In this document: one piece after another, positions 1 through 10,090 of the stretch
Position numbering within the stretch: position 1 is the stretch's first letter
How the letters are laid out: every line of letters starts with the position of its first letter
Assembly (NCBI RefSeq): GCF_032854445.1
Contig: NC_088307.1
Span: 9,376,017-9,440,016, forward strand
DNA from: Liolophura sinensis
Lineage: Eukaryota; Mollusca; Polyplacophora; Chitonida; Chitonidae
Reading direction: 5' to 3'
Length of the DNA stretch: 64,000 nt
Position numbers and translations under genes: made by a program
Notes under the pieces: generated by a model
The model's database searches: none
The model's input: the letters and a program-made list of their open reading frames with translations, nothing else
Told to the model about the DNA's origin: nothing

Positions 1-1215
1 TGCCATGGGACAGATTGTCCAACCTCGTGTACCCCCACCATCTTACCTATGCGACTCTGTTCCCTTGTCACTACTGCCATGGGACAGATTGTCCAACCTC
101 GTGCACCCCCACCATCTTACCTATGCGACTCTGTTCCCTTGTCACTACTGCCAAGGGACAGATTGTCCAACCTCATGTACACCCTCACCCCCTTACCTCT
201 GTGACTGTGTTCCCTTGTCACTACTGCCAAGGGACAGATTGTCCAACCTCATGTACACCCTCACCCCCTTACCTCTGCGACTCTGTTCCCGTGTCACTAC
301 TGCCATGGGACAGATTGTCCTATCTCATGTACACTCTCACCCCCTTACCTCTGTGACTGTTCCCTTGTCACTACTGCCATGGGACAGATATTCCAACCTT
401 GTGTACCCCCACCACCTTACCTATGCGACTCTGTTCCCTTGTTACTACTGCCATGGGACAGATTGTCCAATCTCATGTACACCCTCACCCCCTTACCCCT
501 GTGACTCTGTTCCCTTATTACTACTGCCATGAGACAGACTGTCCAACCTCATGTACACCCTCACCTCCATTACCACTGTGACTCTGTTCCCTTGTCACTA
601 CTGCCATGGGACAGATTGTCCAACCTCGTGCACCCCCACCATCTTACCTATGCGACTGTTCCCTTGTCACTACTGCCATGGGACAGATTGTCCAACCTCG
701 TGCACCCCCACCATCTTACCTATGCGACTCTGTTCCCTTGTCACTACTGCCAAGGGACAGATTGTCCAACCTCATGTACACCCTCACCCCCTTACCTCTG
801 TGACTCTGTTCCCTTGTCACTACTGCCATGGGACAGATTGTCCAACCTCATGTACACCCTCACCCCCTTACCTCTGTGACTCTGTTCCCTTGTCACTACT
901 GCCAAGGGACAGATTGTCCAACCTCATGTACACCCTCACCCCCTTAGCTCTGTGACTGTTCCCTTGTCACTACTGCCATGGGACAGATTGTCCAACCTCA
1001 TGTACACCCTCACCCCCTTACCTCTGTGACTCTGTTCCCTTGTCACTACTGCCAAGGGACAGATTGTCCAACCTCATGTACACCCTCACCCCCTTAGCTC
1101 TGTGACTGTTCCCTTGTCACTACTGCCAAGGGACAGATTGTCCAATCTAATGTACACCCTCACCCCCATTACCATTGTGACTCTGTTCCCTTGTTACCAC
1201 TGTCGTGGGACAGAC
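1..1215. repeat. Minisatellite, ~74 bp unit, ~16 copies, cut by window edge
   Basis: Tandem units of 71 to 76 bp carry gggacagattgtccaacctc, a caccctcaccccctta segment and ctctgttcccttgtcactac. Copies differ by point changes (ccatggga or ccaaggga; gtgcaccccc or gtacaccctc) and by 2 to 5 bp gaps such as loss of ctct before gttccc. The array begins outside the window, so its full length is unknown. Open frames across it are repeat artefacts. It lies downstream of the last supported cadherin exon. Confidence 0.95.
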
Positions 1216-1602
1216 TATACATGGGACAGTTTGTACTAGCCAAAAGCTAAGACGGACATTCTTATCGCAACACCCAGCTTCGACCATATGGACTTCCACA
1301 CGGACAAGTTGTCTAAAAAAACCCGGCTCGAACCATGCCTAATTTTTGCCTTCCACCAATTCCCTGATACGAGCAAACTGTAAACAAAGCCGACATCGGG
1401 AAACAGAATGATAATGTCATAACGATAACGAGATAATGTTAGTTTGATTAGTTTGGTTTTGCTCAATTGAAAGTTTAAACGGCTGGATTACGGTTGAAAG
1501 ATGGCTTATCGACGCCAGCTTTGACATGTTTACAGTTTTTACCAGTAAATCGGTAGATAGCGTTGTACCATCTCCTGTACGCCACCAACCCCACGCCCTT
1601 AC
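1216..1602. other. Sequence between first minisatellite and exon e24
   Basis: Unique-looking AT-moderate sequence. Apart from the doubtful exon at 1236-1377, I see no gene, RNA or repeat. I found no AATAAA or ATTAAA polyadenylation signal on the minus strand here, which leaves the gene's 3' end open. Confidence 0.5.
1236..1377 (-). CDS. Doubtful alternative terminal exon of the cadherin gene
   Basis: A pyrimidine-rich stretch ending ttgtttacag is followed by a frame of 47 codons including the stop. It fits the phase left by e24 (one base completes the codon) and ends in TAG at 1236-1238. The translated tail, with motifs NWWKAKIRH and VWKSIWSKLG, resembles no cadherin cytoplasmic region I know. 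The previous exon can instead end at its own in-frame stop (1599-1601). It is listed only because the phase fits; chance is a real possibility. Confidence 0.18.
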
Positions 1603-1698
1603 CAATTAGGCTCCTTGTTACTGTGATGTGATCGATTATCTGCTTTCATGTATGCACCCTTTCTCACTCTCTCCAGCTCACGCTGAGCTACCAAACGT
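1603..1698 (-). CDS. Cadherin gene exon e24: juxtamembrane cytoplasmic segment
   Basis: This exon follows the membrane exon e23 in phase. The acceptor has a long pyrimidine tract ending cacttccag. One base completes the split codon, then 31 codons follow, starting RLVAQRELERVRK and ending SNKEPN. The many Arg and Lys residues right after the membrane helix fit a stop-transfer and cytoplasmic segment. The 3' end is ambiguous. TG is followed by GTAAGG, a good donor, but read through it gives TGG TAA, a stop at 1599-1601. The tail is therefore either about 32 residues with a final Trp, or continues downstream. No catenin-binding motif is visible. Confidence 0.75.
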
Positions 1699-1767
1699 CT
1701 GGAAGTGTACAAAACAGAGATCAAAAGATATACAGACATCCCCTAACATCCTTAATAGGTATGCATG

Positions 1768-1890
1768 TATTTATTTATTTATTTAGTTGATTATCTGTTG
1801 TTTCAGAATGTACTCAAAGAGTATTTCAGATGTAAAATAGTGGACAGTGTTGTAGTGGGAGGGAACTGGGCAGAGCCCCAGACAATTACA
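1768..1890 (-). mobile_element. Degenerate SINE copy (tail half)
   Basis: This shows the shared tail structure: a run of tttattta, then tgtactcaaagagtatttca, then a GGGAGGGAACTGGGCAGAGCC-like block. The copy is old, with many substitutions, and has no tRNA head. Confidence 0.55.
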
Positions 1891-2064
1891 AGTTAGAATT
1901 AGATTGTCAATTAGCTGGTTTTTAATCTTGATCTAAAAGGGCCCCAAATAAATTTGCACACAGTACTGTTATTCACCTAAAACTTAACCGTTTTCATTAT
2001 CCACAAACCATGTTGCTTTGAAAACTTTAGCAAACGTTATATAAAGGGAACCTGCATGGAAACC

Positions 2065-2480
2065 AAAGCTGGACGGATGAACAGACAGAGAGACAAACTG
2101 ACAGATGGGCGGGCAGACAGACAGACGGGCAATCAGACAGATGAGCTGACAGATGGGCAGACAGACAGGCAAGCGAGCAGATCAGCAGACAAACAGACAA
2201 GCTGACAGACAGAGAGACAGACAAGCTGACAGACAGGTATACAGACAGATGGGCAATCAGACAGATGAGCTGACAAGATGGGCAGACAGACAGGCAAGCT
2301 GGCAGATGGGCAGACAGACAGACAAGCCGACGGACAGAGAGACAGACAAGCTGACAGATAGGTATACAGACAGATGGGCAATGAGACAGATGAGCTGACA
2401 GATGGGCAGACAGACAGACAAGCTGACAGACAGAGACAGACAAGCTGACAGATAGGCATACAGACAGATGGCAGAGTGAC
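2065..2480. repeat. CAGA-rich tandem array with ~124 bp higher-order period
   Basis: The array is built from cagacaga and gctgacaga words. A longer block starting gggcaatcagacagatgagc recurs at about 2127, 2251 and 2376, giving a period near 124 bp over three copies. All frames are open on both strands because the unit lacks stops, so the predicted Ser/Cys/Val-rich peptides are artefacts. Confidence 0.9.
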
Positions 2481-2496
2481 ACACAGATACATAGTT

Positions 2497-2592
2497 TTCC
2501 CTGTGAAGGCCTTGGGGAAGAACAATTTCTTTGTAAATTGACCGAGCTACCTTTCATAAATAAAGATATTCTTATTATATATAGAACAATCA
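2497..2592. repeat. Dispersed repeat, copy 1 (pair with 9282-9366)
   Basis: About 85 bp matches 9282-9366 in the same orientation. Shared pieces are gaaggccttgg, gaagaaca, a ttgaccga/ttaaccga block, ctacctt and aataaagatatt. The family is not recognised. The common end in aataaagatatt suggests a short retroposon tail. Confidence 0.6.
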
Positions 2593-2847
2593 ACTTCTTT
2601 CTTATAAATTATTTTAAACATATATCTCTTCCTGTGCACAAATTTTCTTGTGAAGCTGCCAACACACAAGCAAATATAGAACTCTGGCCAAAACATAACC
2701 TCCATAGGGAGGGTAATATTAAATCTTTTGCAAACAGAGATCAAAATAAAAAATGATCGGTGCTAATCGCCAGCCAAAGATGACAAAATTATGCATCGTT
2801 TTTAAGTTTTTGTAATGGAATATGGATTTGCCTCCATGGGTTTAGAA

Positions 2848-2950
2848 CCCGTTTTACTCCCACCATAATGGTGGCCACCATCGTATCAGCGAAATATTCT
2901 TCAATATCAGTACAGCGTAAAACACTGCAAAATACATAGTAAATAAATAC
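2848..2950 (+). mobile_element. SINE tail fragment, plus orientation
   Basis: It contains ctcccaccataatggtggcc, a cgtatcagcgaaatattctt segment, gcgtaaaacact and a taaataaata tail, which is the 3' half of the SINE seen across the window. It sits 48 bp below exon e23. Confidence 0.8.
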
Positions 2951-2997
2951 ATTGCCACGTTCTGCAGATATTAAATACGACTTCCGAGAAAACTTAC

Positions 2998-3082
2998 CCT
3001 TTCCACTGCCAGAAGAGGAGGGCAGCAAGGACGCTTATTGTCGCCACGGTTATTACACTGACAGCTATCAGAGCGCTTCGAA
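2998..3082 (-). CDS. Cadherin gene exon e23: transmembrane helix
   Basis: The acceptor is atattttgcag and the donor is GG followed by GTAAGT. The exon encodes RSALIAVSVITVATISV, then LAALLFW and QWK: about 22 uninterrupted hydrophobic residues bounded by Arg before and Lys after. This is the only membrane segment found in the joined protein (about residues 1471-1492). It places all cadherin repeats outside the cell and e24 inside. Phase in is 1 (the split codon makes Val), phase out is 2. Confidence 0.88.
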
Positions 3083-3352
3083 CTGCAAAATATAAGACAT
3101 ACACATCTGACAGAACTTGAAAAGAAAGGATAAAATCATCGCACTGCATGCACTATATGTTTTATTATACAAAACGTATACATGTTCAGCTGAAATTTTA
3201 ATATTGCTTATTAACTTGTTCATGTATTTTGATAGCAGAGCAAGCCCTCATTTCTGCTGATTCCTTTACAAGTAAGTAGATGTGAGAGTTAGACATAAAG
3301 GGAGATAACTACAGTGAAATAAATGTACAAGATCATGGAAGCTGGTGGAAAT

Positions 3353-3726
3353 TTCTCTTTAGTCCAGTGGAAGGAGAGTGGACTCGAAACCCTTTCTCTT
3401 TAGTCCACTGGTACGAGAGTGGGCTTGAAACCCTTTCTCTTTAGTCCAGAAGTAGAAGAGTGAACTTGAAACCCTTTCTCTTTAGTCCAGTGGTACGAGA
3501 GTAGACTTGAAACCCTTTCTCTTTAGTCCAGTGGTACGAGAGTGGACTTGAAACCCTTTCTCTTTAGTCCACTGGTACGAGAGTGGACTCGAAACCCTTT
3601 CTCTTTAGTCTGGTAGTAGGAAAGTGAACTTGAAACCCTTTCTCTTCAGTCCAGTGGTACGAGAGTGGACTTAAAACCCTTTCTCTTTAGTCCAATGGTA
3701 CGATAGTGGACTCGAAACCCAAAGAG
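3353..3726. repeat. Minisatellite, 41 bp unit, ~9 copies
   Basis: Units carry gaaaccctttctctttagtc, then cagtggtacgagagtggact. They vary at the cagtgg/cactgg and gacttg/gactcg positions. The array lies in the intron between e22 and e23. On the minus strand each unit reads gtttcaagtcc or gtttcgagtcc, which differs at one position from the pol III B-box consensus GGTTCRANNCC; this may be chance. Confidence 0.93.
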
Positions 3727-3807
3727 CACTGGTTCATTACTGATACTGACCAGTGAAACAAAGAATTATTCAAAGAGTTATAGCCATATTAGCAAATGTC
3801 CACTTAC

Positions 3808-3857
3808 CCGCACTGCTAGTACTGCCATGCGTGATGATCAGCTTGAAATAAATAGAG
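3808..3857 (-). CDS. Cadherin gene exon e22: extracellular juxtamembrane linker
   Basis: A small exon of 50 bases, phase 2 in and phase 1 out. Acceptor is ctttcag, donor is GCGG then GTAAGT. It encodes SIYFKLIITHGSTSSA, the last beta-strand-like piece of the final EC repeat plus a Ser/Thr-rich stalk. It joins e21 (ALLPKTA) and e23 (the membrane helix) without a break. It is too short to call on its own; phase and protein context support it. Confidence 0.72.
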
Positions 3858-4012
3858 CTGAAAGTATAGAGAGAAATTAAATGCAGATGCAAAATTGATG
3901 GAAAGCAACATGGCAGCCCTTTGATGTTTTTATGTATTGTTTTAGTGAAGATCAATACTTGTTTACAAAAATCTTTTGAAAAAATTGCATTAGGAATTGC
4001 AAGGGGGGTAGA

Positions 4013-4250
4013 ACTCTAGCGCAGCACAATGACCCAAGAGCCTCTCACCAAAGCAGTTGCTGTGAGTTCAAGTTTAGCTCATGCTGGCCTCCTCTCTATG
4101 TGGGAAGGTCTGCCAGCAACCTGTGAGTGGTTGTGCGTTTCTCCCGGGCTCTGCCCGGTTTCCACCGAACATAATGTAGGAAGCCCTCATATAAGTGAAA
4201 TATTCTTGAGAATGGCGTAAAACACTAATCAAATAAATAAATAAATCAAA
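4013..4250 (+). mobile_element. tRNA-derived SINE, nearly full length, plus orientation
   Basis: It runs from a truncated tRNA-like head (ctagcgcagcacaatgaccc) through a B-box-like gtgagttcaagtttagc, the conserved middle (gtgggaaggtctgccagcaa; ctgcccggtttcc) and the 3' part (tataagtgaaatattcttga; ggcgtaaaacac), ending (aaat)n. This is the common SINE of the window. It resembles tRNA-headed SINEs of molluscs, but I cannot name the family with certainty. Confidence 0.88.
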
Positions 4251-4295
4251 TGCCAGTCAAAATCAAGTAAATATTAATAAGTAAAATATACTCAC

Positions 4296-4423
4296 GCTGT
4301 CTTAGGCAACAGAGCGTTGTCCGTGGCTATCACTGTTAGGTTGTAACTAACAATGTTTGGGTCAGGGGCAAACATTAATTTAATTACGCCCGAATTCTTA
4401 TCAATCATGAAGATTGATCTTGT
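4296..4423 (-). CDS. Cadherin gene exon e21: part of the last EC repeat
   Basis: Acceptor is ctactccacag, donor is GC then GTGAGT; phase 0 in, 2 out. The product has the EC strand pattern: IFMIDKNSGVIKL, then YNLTVIATDNALLPKT. This matches the usual F.ID..SG.I.L and Y.L.V.A.D.G.P features of a cadherin repeat. One N-glycosylation sequon (NLT) is visible. Confidence 0.87.
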
Positions 4424-4786
4424 CTGTGGAGTAGAAACAAAATGTGCCAAACCTTTTTTTTTATCCGGACGAATTAAATATGAAAACTGTCTGGATCGTT
4501 AAGGAGCAACTGTGGAATAACAGTGTTAAACATAAGCCATACGGCAATCCGTGAACAATTTTAACGCTGTGAATGTCTGAGCAAATGTTGACCTATGGTA
4601 GTAAAAAAAAACTTCATTGTGGGGTGTTCGAGTACTAACTCCCTGGAGTGGTCTTTGATATGCAAATTGCTTCCCAGCCCTCTGATTGGCTGAATGAAGT
4701 CAATCTGAATGCGTGTCCACAAAACAGGAAAATGGTATTAAAAATCGCCAGAGCAAGCGAATATCCTATATATATATATATATATA

Positions 4787-4912
4787 AATAAGCGAATATT
4801 TCACTTATATGACTGCGGCCTGCATTATGGTGGGTGGAAACCGGGCACAGCCTGGGGGATACCCACAACCATCCGCAGGTTGTTGAGAGACCTTCCCACA
4901 AATGGCCGTGCA
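4787..4912 (-). mobile_element. SINE fragment without tRNA head
   Basis: It contains gaatatttcacttatatgac, a gcattatggtgggtggaaac block and catccgcaggttgttgagag. The tail is replaced by a (ta)n run at about 4769-4789. Confidence 0.75.
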
Positions 4913-5143
4913 TAAAAGTTGTTGCCCTACATGAAACTTTCTTGATTACACAAATGGTAAATCTCATAATTCTCATAAGCAATAAAGTCACAGAAACCCT
5001 GTATACAAGAAACTGTTGCCCTGCATGGACACTTAATTTCTAGAGAACCTGTTTACAACTGAAAACACATTGAAATTTACATAAATTTTAAATTTTTGAA
5101 TTGAAAGTCTATCAATTAAAATTGTTAAAAAACATTTGCAGGC

Positions 5144-5425
5144 TTAACCTGCTATCTGAGAATGTGCATTTACACAGCATACCTTAAACTAGGGAGCAAA
5201 AAAAAGCCTAACCTTCAATCTATGTATGATAGCACAATATACAAAAGCTAAAAAAAAAAAAAAAGCTTAACCCCTCCACCCATGTATGTGCATTTACACA
5301 CCATACTTTAGACTAGAGAGCTAAACAAAAAGCTTAACCTTCAATCAATGAATGAGAGCCCATTATACATGTACAGGAGCTAAAAGAAAAAGCTTAACCC
5401 CTCCATCCATGTATGACAGCCCATC
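5144..5425. repeat. ~123 bp tandem duplication, ~2.3 copies
   Basis: The block gtgcatttacacagcatacc begins near 5164 and recurs near 5287. Each copy holds two sub-blocks ending in A-rich aagcttaacc. A third partial copy follows at about 5395 (catccatgtatgacagccca). Poly-A runs separate the sub-blocks. It is intronic (e20-e21); no gene is seen. Confidence 0.75.
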
Positions 5426-5978
5426 ATACAGGATGTGAAAAAAACAAGGGTTAACTAGACACCAACCCCAACAACAACACCGCCACTTTTGCCCCCTCTC
5501 ACAATACATGTACTTCATACAGGCAGAGCTAAAACCCTAACTGTGGGCCATATTTCACCGGTTTCCATATGATCATTAGCCAACTATCACAGTGTAACTG
5601 CTCTAGTTTCATTCCCTATATACTTTTACTTTAGAAGAACGGGGAGCAGACGGGTGAACAAATTTCCCTTAAAAAGCACCATGAAGAGAAAAGTGACTTA
5701 TTCATAACCCTGCAGACAAAGTACATGGCTTTATACTGACTAGAACAACTGTAATTCTTTCACCATTTTGTATGTTTGCAGTTTTTCCTTTAAGTACATG
5801 TATAGTATGATAGCATTATTCTCTGTTCACTGATACTATTATACTATTTCTGATTGATCCCTAAAATTGTACTTCTTTTTCCAAGATCAAATTTAAGTAC
5901 ATAATAAAATCACGGTGAAAGTTGCATACTCATTCACATGTCAAATCACTGAGGAATTCGAGTAGGACAAGAACTTAC
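5426..5978. other. Intron sequence with no feature seen
   Basis: AT-rich intron e20-e21. No repeat family, exon-like frame or RNA was recognised. Confidence 0.5.
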
Positions 5979-6106
5979 CCTGACATCGCTAACATTCACG
6001 GAGTATGTGACATTGTCTCCATCTTCATCTTCAGCATGAATTCTCAGCCCCTGTATTTCACTCTTGACTTTCTGTTCACTCATGTCAATAGGAAACTCAT
6101 CCAGAG
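5979..6106 (-). CDS. Cadherin gene exon e20: end of one EC and start of the last
   Basis: Acceptor is ggtttcag, donor is AGG then GTAAGT; phase 1 in, 0 out. Translated it carries LDEFPIDMSEQKVKSEI, then GLRIHAEDEDGDNVTYSVNV. The DEDGDNVTYSV run matches the A.D.D......Y.. core of a cadherin repeat. The N-terminal part is acidic and unusual, with no obvious DXNDN linker directly before it. Confidence 0.85.
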
Positions 6107-6154
6107 CTGAAACCAAAAGTCATTCCAAATTGTTGAATGGAGGTTACTTTCAGC

Positions 6155-6300
6155 TTATTTATTTATTTGAATGTTTTTGTAACTCCAAACTGAAATAAAT
6201 GTTTCACTGGTATGATGGTGGTCAGTCTAATGGATGGAGGGGACCGGAGAGCCCCACCAATCTCTGGCAAAGTTAACGAACTTTCCTACGTGTGACGTTA
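6155..6300 (-). mobile_element. Degenerate SINE copy
   Basis: Recognisable only by order of parts: a tttatttatttga tail, aaatgtttcactggtatgat, ggtcagtctaatggatggag and actttcctacgtgtgac. It is older than the copy at 6539 in the same intron. Confidence 0.5.
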
Positions 6301-6538
6301 TTTATTTACTATTGGCGTGAAACAAGAGGTTTTCAACATAGTTTAATGGGATGTGCAAAGAACCTAGCGGACATCGTTGATCGCTTATTGTCACCAAGGT
6401 CCCACAAGCAGTGGGCAAAGGCACCAAAATCTTTCCAATTGCTAACTTCCTCATAACAAAGCCTGAAACCAAATCTGATTAAAACTGTCAAGTAGTTCAG
6501 GGGACATGTTATAGACAAGCAACCTTCAAAATGGCTAC

Positions 6539-6797
6539 TTTATTTGATTTGATTAGTGTTTTACGCTGTACTCAAGAATATTTCACTTATACGATGGCAG
6601 CCAGCATTATGGTGGGTGGAAGCCGGGCACAGCCCAGGGGAAACCCACGACCATCCGCTGGTTGCTGCCAGACCTTCCCATTTACGGCCGGAGAGGAAGC
6701 CAGCATGACTTGAACTCACAGCGACCGCATTGGTGAGAGGCTCCTGGGTCATTACACTGCGCTAGCGCGCTAACCGACTGAGCCACGGAAGCCTCCC
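6539..6797 (-). mobile_element. tRNA-derived SINE, full length
   Basis: Read on the minus strand, this near-complete copy starts with the tRNA-like head (A-box-like gtggctcagtcggttagcgc), then a tcacagcgaccgc-type segment and a B-box-like gagttcaagt, then the conserved centre, ending aagtgaaatattcttgagta, gcgtaaaacac and the AT-rich tail. It is one of the best-preserved copies in the window. Confidence 0.92.
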
Positions 6798-7525
6798 AAA
6801 ATGGCTACTATGTAAACAAGCGGACAAAGTCTTGAAGGTCACCACAAGGAAGCTAGTTTGAAACAAATTTAGATTAAATTCCACCCAGTATAATTTTTAA
6901 AAAAGATATCTTGCAGACAAGTTGAGGTCATGCATACCAGACAGACAGACCAGACAAAAAGACACACAGGTGTACTATCCAGTTTAGTTGTTTTCATTAA
7001 GTACATTCTGTACTTTTTAACAGATATACCGCCCACGTAAACTTTTACCTCAATATGGACAAGGGACAAAGTGATAAATTTTGTAATTAACAGTTATAGA
7101 TCTTATCTGAATTACCCTCTTGTTACACGGTTAATTTTTTACGCTTGAAACTACTAAAAATGGGGCCTCAGCCGTACAAGCATGTAGTATTAATTTAATC
7201 CCCGAAATTTGTCATTAGCCATTTTCTGAAGTCCCACCCAACCACAGCTTACGCCTAAAAAGGGAGGTAATTCTGTGCAACCCTATTATCATGCAAACCG
7301 GGCATCAATCAGCAACTCCACTGAAGTTTACAACACTTTTATGTTTTCTTCTTTAACACTGATTCTAATCATAATTCTACATAAATTTATTTCTCCTAGC
7401 AAACAGAGGCTCGGGTGATTTTCCACTGAAGGAATGCTTAAGGTGTTTATAGCACGCACTGATTGAGTGGTGGAGAGACCCCAAGCAGTGGGTGCTATAA
7501 AGGAAGGAATAAAATGAAAACTCAC
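6798..7525. other. Intron sequence with no feature seen
   Basis: Part of intron e19-e20. Mixed AT-rich sequence with no tandem repeat or exon-like frame that I can support. Confidence 0.5.
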
Positions 7526-7643
7526 GTGTGGTGAATTTTGGTGCATGTTTGTTGGGATCATCGTAATTAAGAACAATGTTTACTCTGAGACCTTGGTCAA
7601 CTTCGAAATTGATGTCATTAGGGTTCCGCGCCATGACAAACAG
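7526..7643 (-). CDS. Cadherin gene exon e19: EC boundary with degenerate linker
   Basis: Acceptor is ctttttcag, donor is ACAC then GTGAGT; phase 0 in, 1 out. It encodes LFVMARNPNDINFEVDQ, then LRVNIVLNYDDPNKHAPKF. The final HAPKF lies where a repeat normally ends in DXNDNAPXF, but the Ca2+-binding Asp/Asn set is replaced by YDDPNKHAP. This is one of several membrane-proximal linkers with weakened calcium sites. Confidence 0.87.
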
Positions 7644-8729
7644 CTGAAAAAGTTAAACAAAAGTCACTCAATGGATATCAAACTGACTTAACTGTGATAT
7701 ATTCAGACAGTTGTACAGTTTGGCTCTGACACAGAGTAAGTTTGTTGTTGAAAATGCTGACACTATAAGCCAAAGGTTTTGCTCACATTTTTGTACACCT
7801 TACTGATTTCATATTTCCAGATGTTTCCAGTCCAAAAAAGTCACATTTTCCAGTTAAAACTTAATATTCTAAGGTATACAAGCTTCAATTTTATTAGTTG
7901 AGCCTTTCTTGCGAACACAGCAAATTTCTCCACGAGAAAGTCAGCACAATACATATGTACTCAGGTTGGTTCTGTAGTCAAGTGCATATAGATCATGCCA
8001 CAGTTCATGTGCCAACCTGTTTCTCATTTTCAAGGCTTTTGCAGGCCCAACCACAAAACCCCATGATTTTCCAGGTTTTGAACTCCCACACCCTCATTTA
8101 CACCATCAAACTTGGCCTTCATACATGTAAGAAAGTCAACTTGGGCACATCAATAGCCATGTCCAGACAGACAGAGAAAATAAACATGATGACAGACACA
8201 GAATAAAACCTCCTTGTCGTGGCCGGGTTATTTACTTTGTTTACTTTGTAAGGACATGTACCATAGAGATTCTAGTTTCAAATCTAGATGTCTTTTTTTT
8301 TTAAAGTGAACATGAACGACGTAACAGTTGCATTCATACTGCCGGGGCAAACTAACTGAAAGTATTTTTCATTCATTTACAAAATTTTCAATGCATTGTG
8401 AAAAGTAGTTAAAAAAAGATAAAATATGTTGATCTATTTGGACCATGTCACATCAATTTATTATAATTTATTATAATTTCCCCTATTTATCTACAAACCA
8501 TTTTGAAGAGCAAAGTTATTTTCTGTAAAATCAATTCATTTCAACAAATTGCAACTGGGTTTTAACCAAAACACTTGGAAATTATGGCCTCAAAATCCTA
8601 CCTTAGAAAAAACGTTACTTCTGTTGAATTTAAAGTATTTCTAAGAACAATCCCCAATACATGTCAGCCTTTTATTTGAGACACACAGTAGTAAAGATTG
8701 ATTTCATGTACATTACAAACATGTCTTAC
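7644..8729. other. Intron sequence with no feature seen
   Basis: Intron e18-e19, about 1.1 kb, AT-rich. Short ttttccag and cattttccagg words recur at 7800-8080, but no bounded repeat can be drawn. No gene is seen. Confidence 0.45.
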
Positions 8730-8927
8730 CCCTCCAGGCACATTTAATGTGTAATTCTCAGGCCTGACACAACCGTGACAGTCAGATGTAGCCCTTATTA
8801 CTCCGCTGTTTTTATCGATCGTAAAGTTATAATTGTTTCGAAACAAAGTGTACTCGACCGTTGCATTTTCCCCTTCATCAGGGTCATCAGCAGTTGGGAT
8901 AGGTATGAGTCTTCCTGATTTGTAAGT
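8730..8927 (-). CDS. Cadherin gene exon e18: EC repeat core with CxxC
   Basis: Acceptor is ttttccccag, donor is GGAGGG then GTAAGA; phase 0 both sides, 66 codons. Motifs in order: LIPIPTADDPDEGENATVEY (A.D.DEG.NA.V.Y is typical EC), YNFTIDKNSGVIRA, then DCHGC and NYTLNVPGG. The two cysteines three apart are unusual in an EC repeat and could form a local disulfide. Two sequons (NFT, NYT) are present. Confidence 0.9.
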
Positions 8928-9281
8928 CTGGGGAAAAAAAGAGGAAAAAATTATACTCTCATAAAGTTCTTTAATATAATTAGAAAAGCAGCAATCACGA
9001 GATACGTACTCTTGGCATATAATCCTGCAAAATGGAAATGTTACATCCTTGTCAAGGGACGTCTCTATGTATGTTGTCATAACCTTGCTCCTCAAAAAGC
9101 ATGTACTGCTCCTGCAGGTTGGGACAATTGCGAGGACAGCACAACTGGTTGTGTCGTTGCTTTTTGTATGTATGTAGTTTCACTTTTCAAAGTACATGAT
9201 GCTTTATCTTGTTTTATATACATGTATATTGATGTATTTTTTGATCGGACTCGTGTACATATTTCCTATATATTCGCTTTC

Positions 9282-9366
9282 TCTGCGAAGGCCTTGGTGA
9301 AGAACAGTTTCATTTTAAAATTAACCGATCTACCTTCAATAAATAAAGATATTATTATAAAAACCT
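9282..9366. repeat. Dispersed repeat, copy 2 (pair with 2497-2592)
   Basis: Same unit as 2497-2592, same orientation: gaaggccttggtgaagaaca, a ttaaccgatctacctt block, then aataaagatatt. Identity is roughly 80 percent by eye. It is intronic. Confidence 0.6.
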
Positions 9367-9901
9367 GGGTACTTATTCGCTCAGATACACAACATGAATG
9401 TTTCAATCTCATTGTTCTGGCTTCTCTGTCGTTTTGGCATGGATTGCAAAAAGAAAAAAGCTGTTAACGTGGTGTTACACGAAGTTCTTTGGCAATTCCT
9501 GGACTGAGCACTGAGCTTACTGACTACAGTAAAACCTGTATGTCACAAGCGGAAAAGTGCATACACATGTAATGTGCAGGAAAGAATACTTAAGAATACT
9601 GAGACATTCAGACGGAGAAAGTTAAACAAAGAAACAGAAACTGCTCAAACGGATATATATTTAAATAATTTCTTACATTGCCACACTCACCAAAGTGAGA
9701 ATGGGGTGAAAGTACAGACACAGTGTAGATACATGTATGTATACTATCGATCAGTAAGTAAAAATCATAACAAGAGCATAAACTTGTAAAACGGGGCCTA
9801 TTGTGGTGATGGTCTAGAGTTCAAGGTGAAACTATTTGTTTTCTGTTTTCTGACTATTGTTTAGTTTTTTGATGTTTTTGTTAAATGTGGGAGAAAGCCT
9901 A
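9367..9901. other. Intron sequence with no feature seen
   Basis: Part of intron e17-e18. Low-complexity AT-rich stretches; no gene, RNA or tandem repeat was recognised. Confidence 0.45.
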
Positions 9902-10090
9902 AAGCACAGGCCACCATTTCTCCAAACCTTGTTTGCATAAGGCCAGCATCTCACATTGTTGATAGATGCGTTTCAGTCTTTCTGACAGTCCATGAATGTA
10001 AGGGATGGAGACTGGATTTATGATCAGTTCTATGTGTGGTTGGAATGGATGATTTGGATGCCTTGTAATATGTCTATGGTTTGTAACCAC
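9902..10090 (-). pseudogene. Possible Penelope-like retroelement relic
   Basis: A minus-strand frame of 63 codons contains SIPYIHGLSERLKRIYQQC. This resembles the segment between the reverse transcriptase and GIY-YIG parts of Penelope-like elements, where a (I/F)PYV.GLSE.I.RI pattern is common. Nothing intact flanks it, and the expected FK..TLR continuation is not clear. It would be a short, dead fragment. The match is from memory of the family pattern and is tentative. Confidence 0.35.

Noticed and set aside
1545-1577. Short candidate exon after e24 (RWYNAIYRFT)
   Set aside because: It would leave an intron of about 25 bases, too short for normal splicing, and its acceptor lacks a pyrimidine tract.
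2027-2593. 188-codon Ser/Cys/Val-rich minus frame
   Set aside because: CAGA-type simple tandem repeat read in a stop-free frame.
6741-6790. tRNA gene (head with A-box and B-box)
   Set aside because: Only the 5' part resembles tRNA; it continues into the SINE body and cannot fold as a complete tRNA. The same holds for the other SINE heads.
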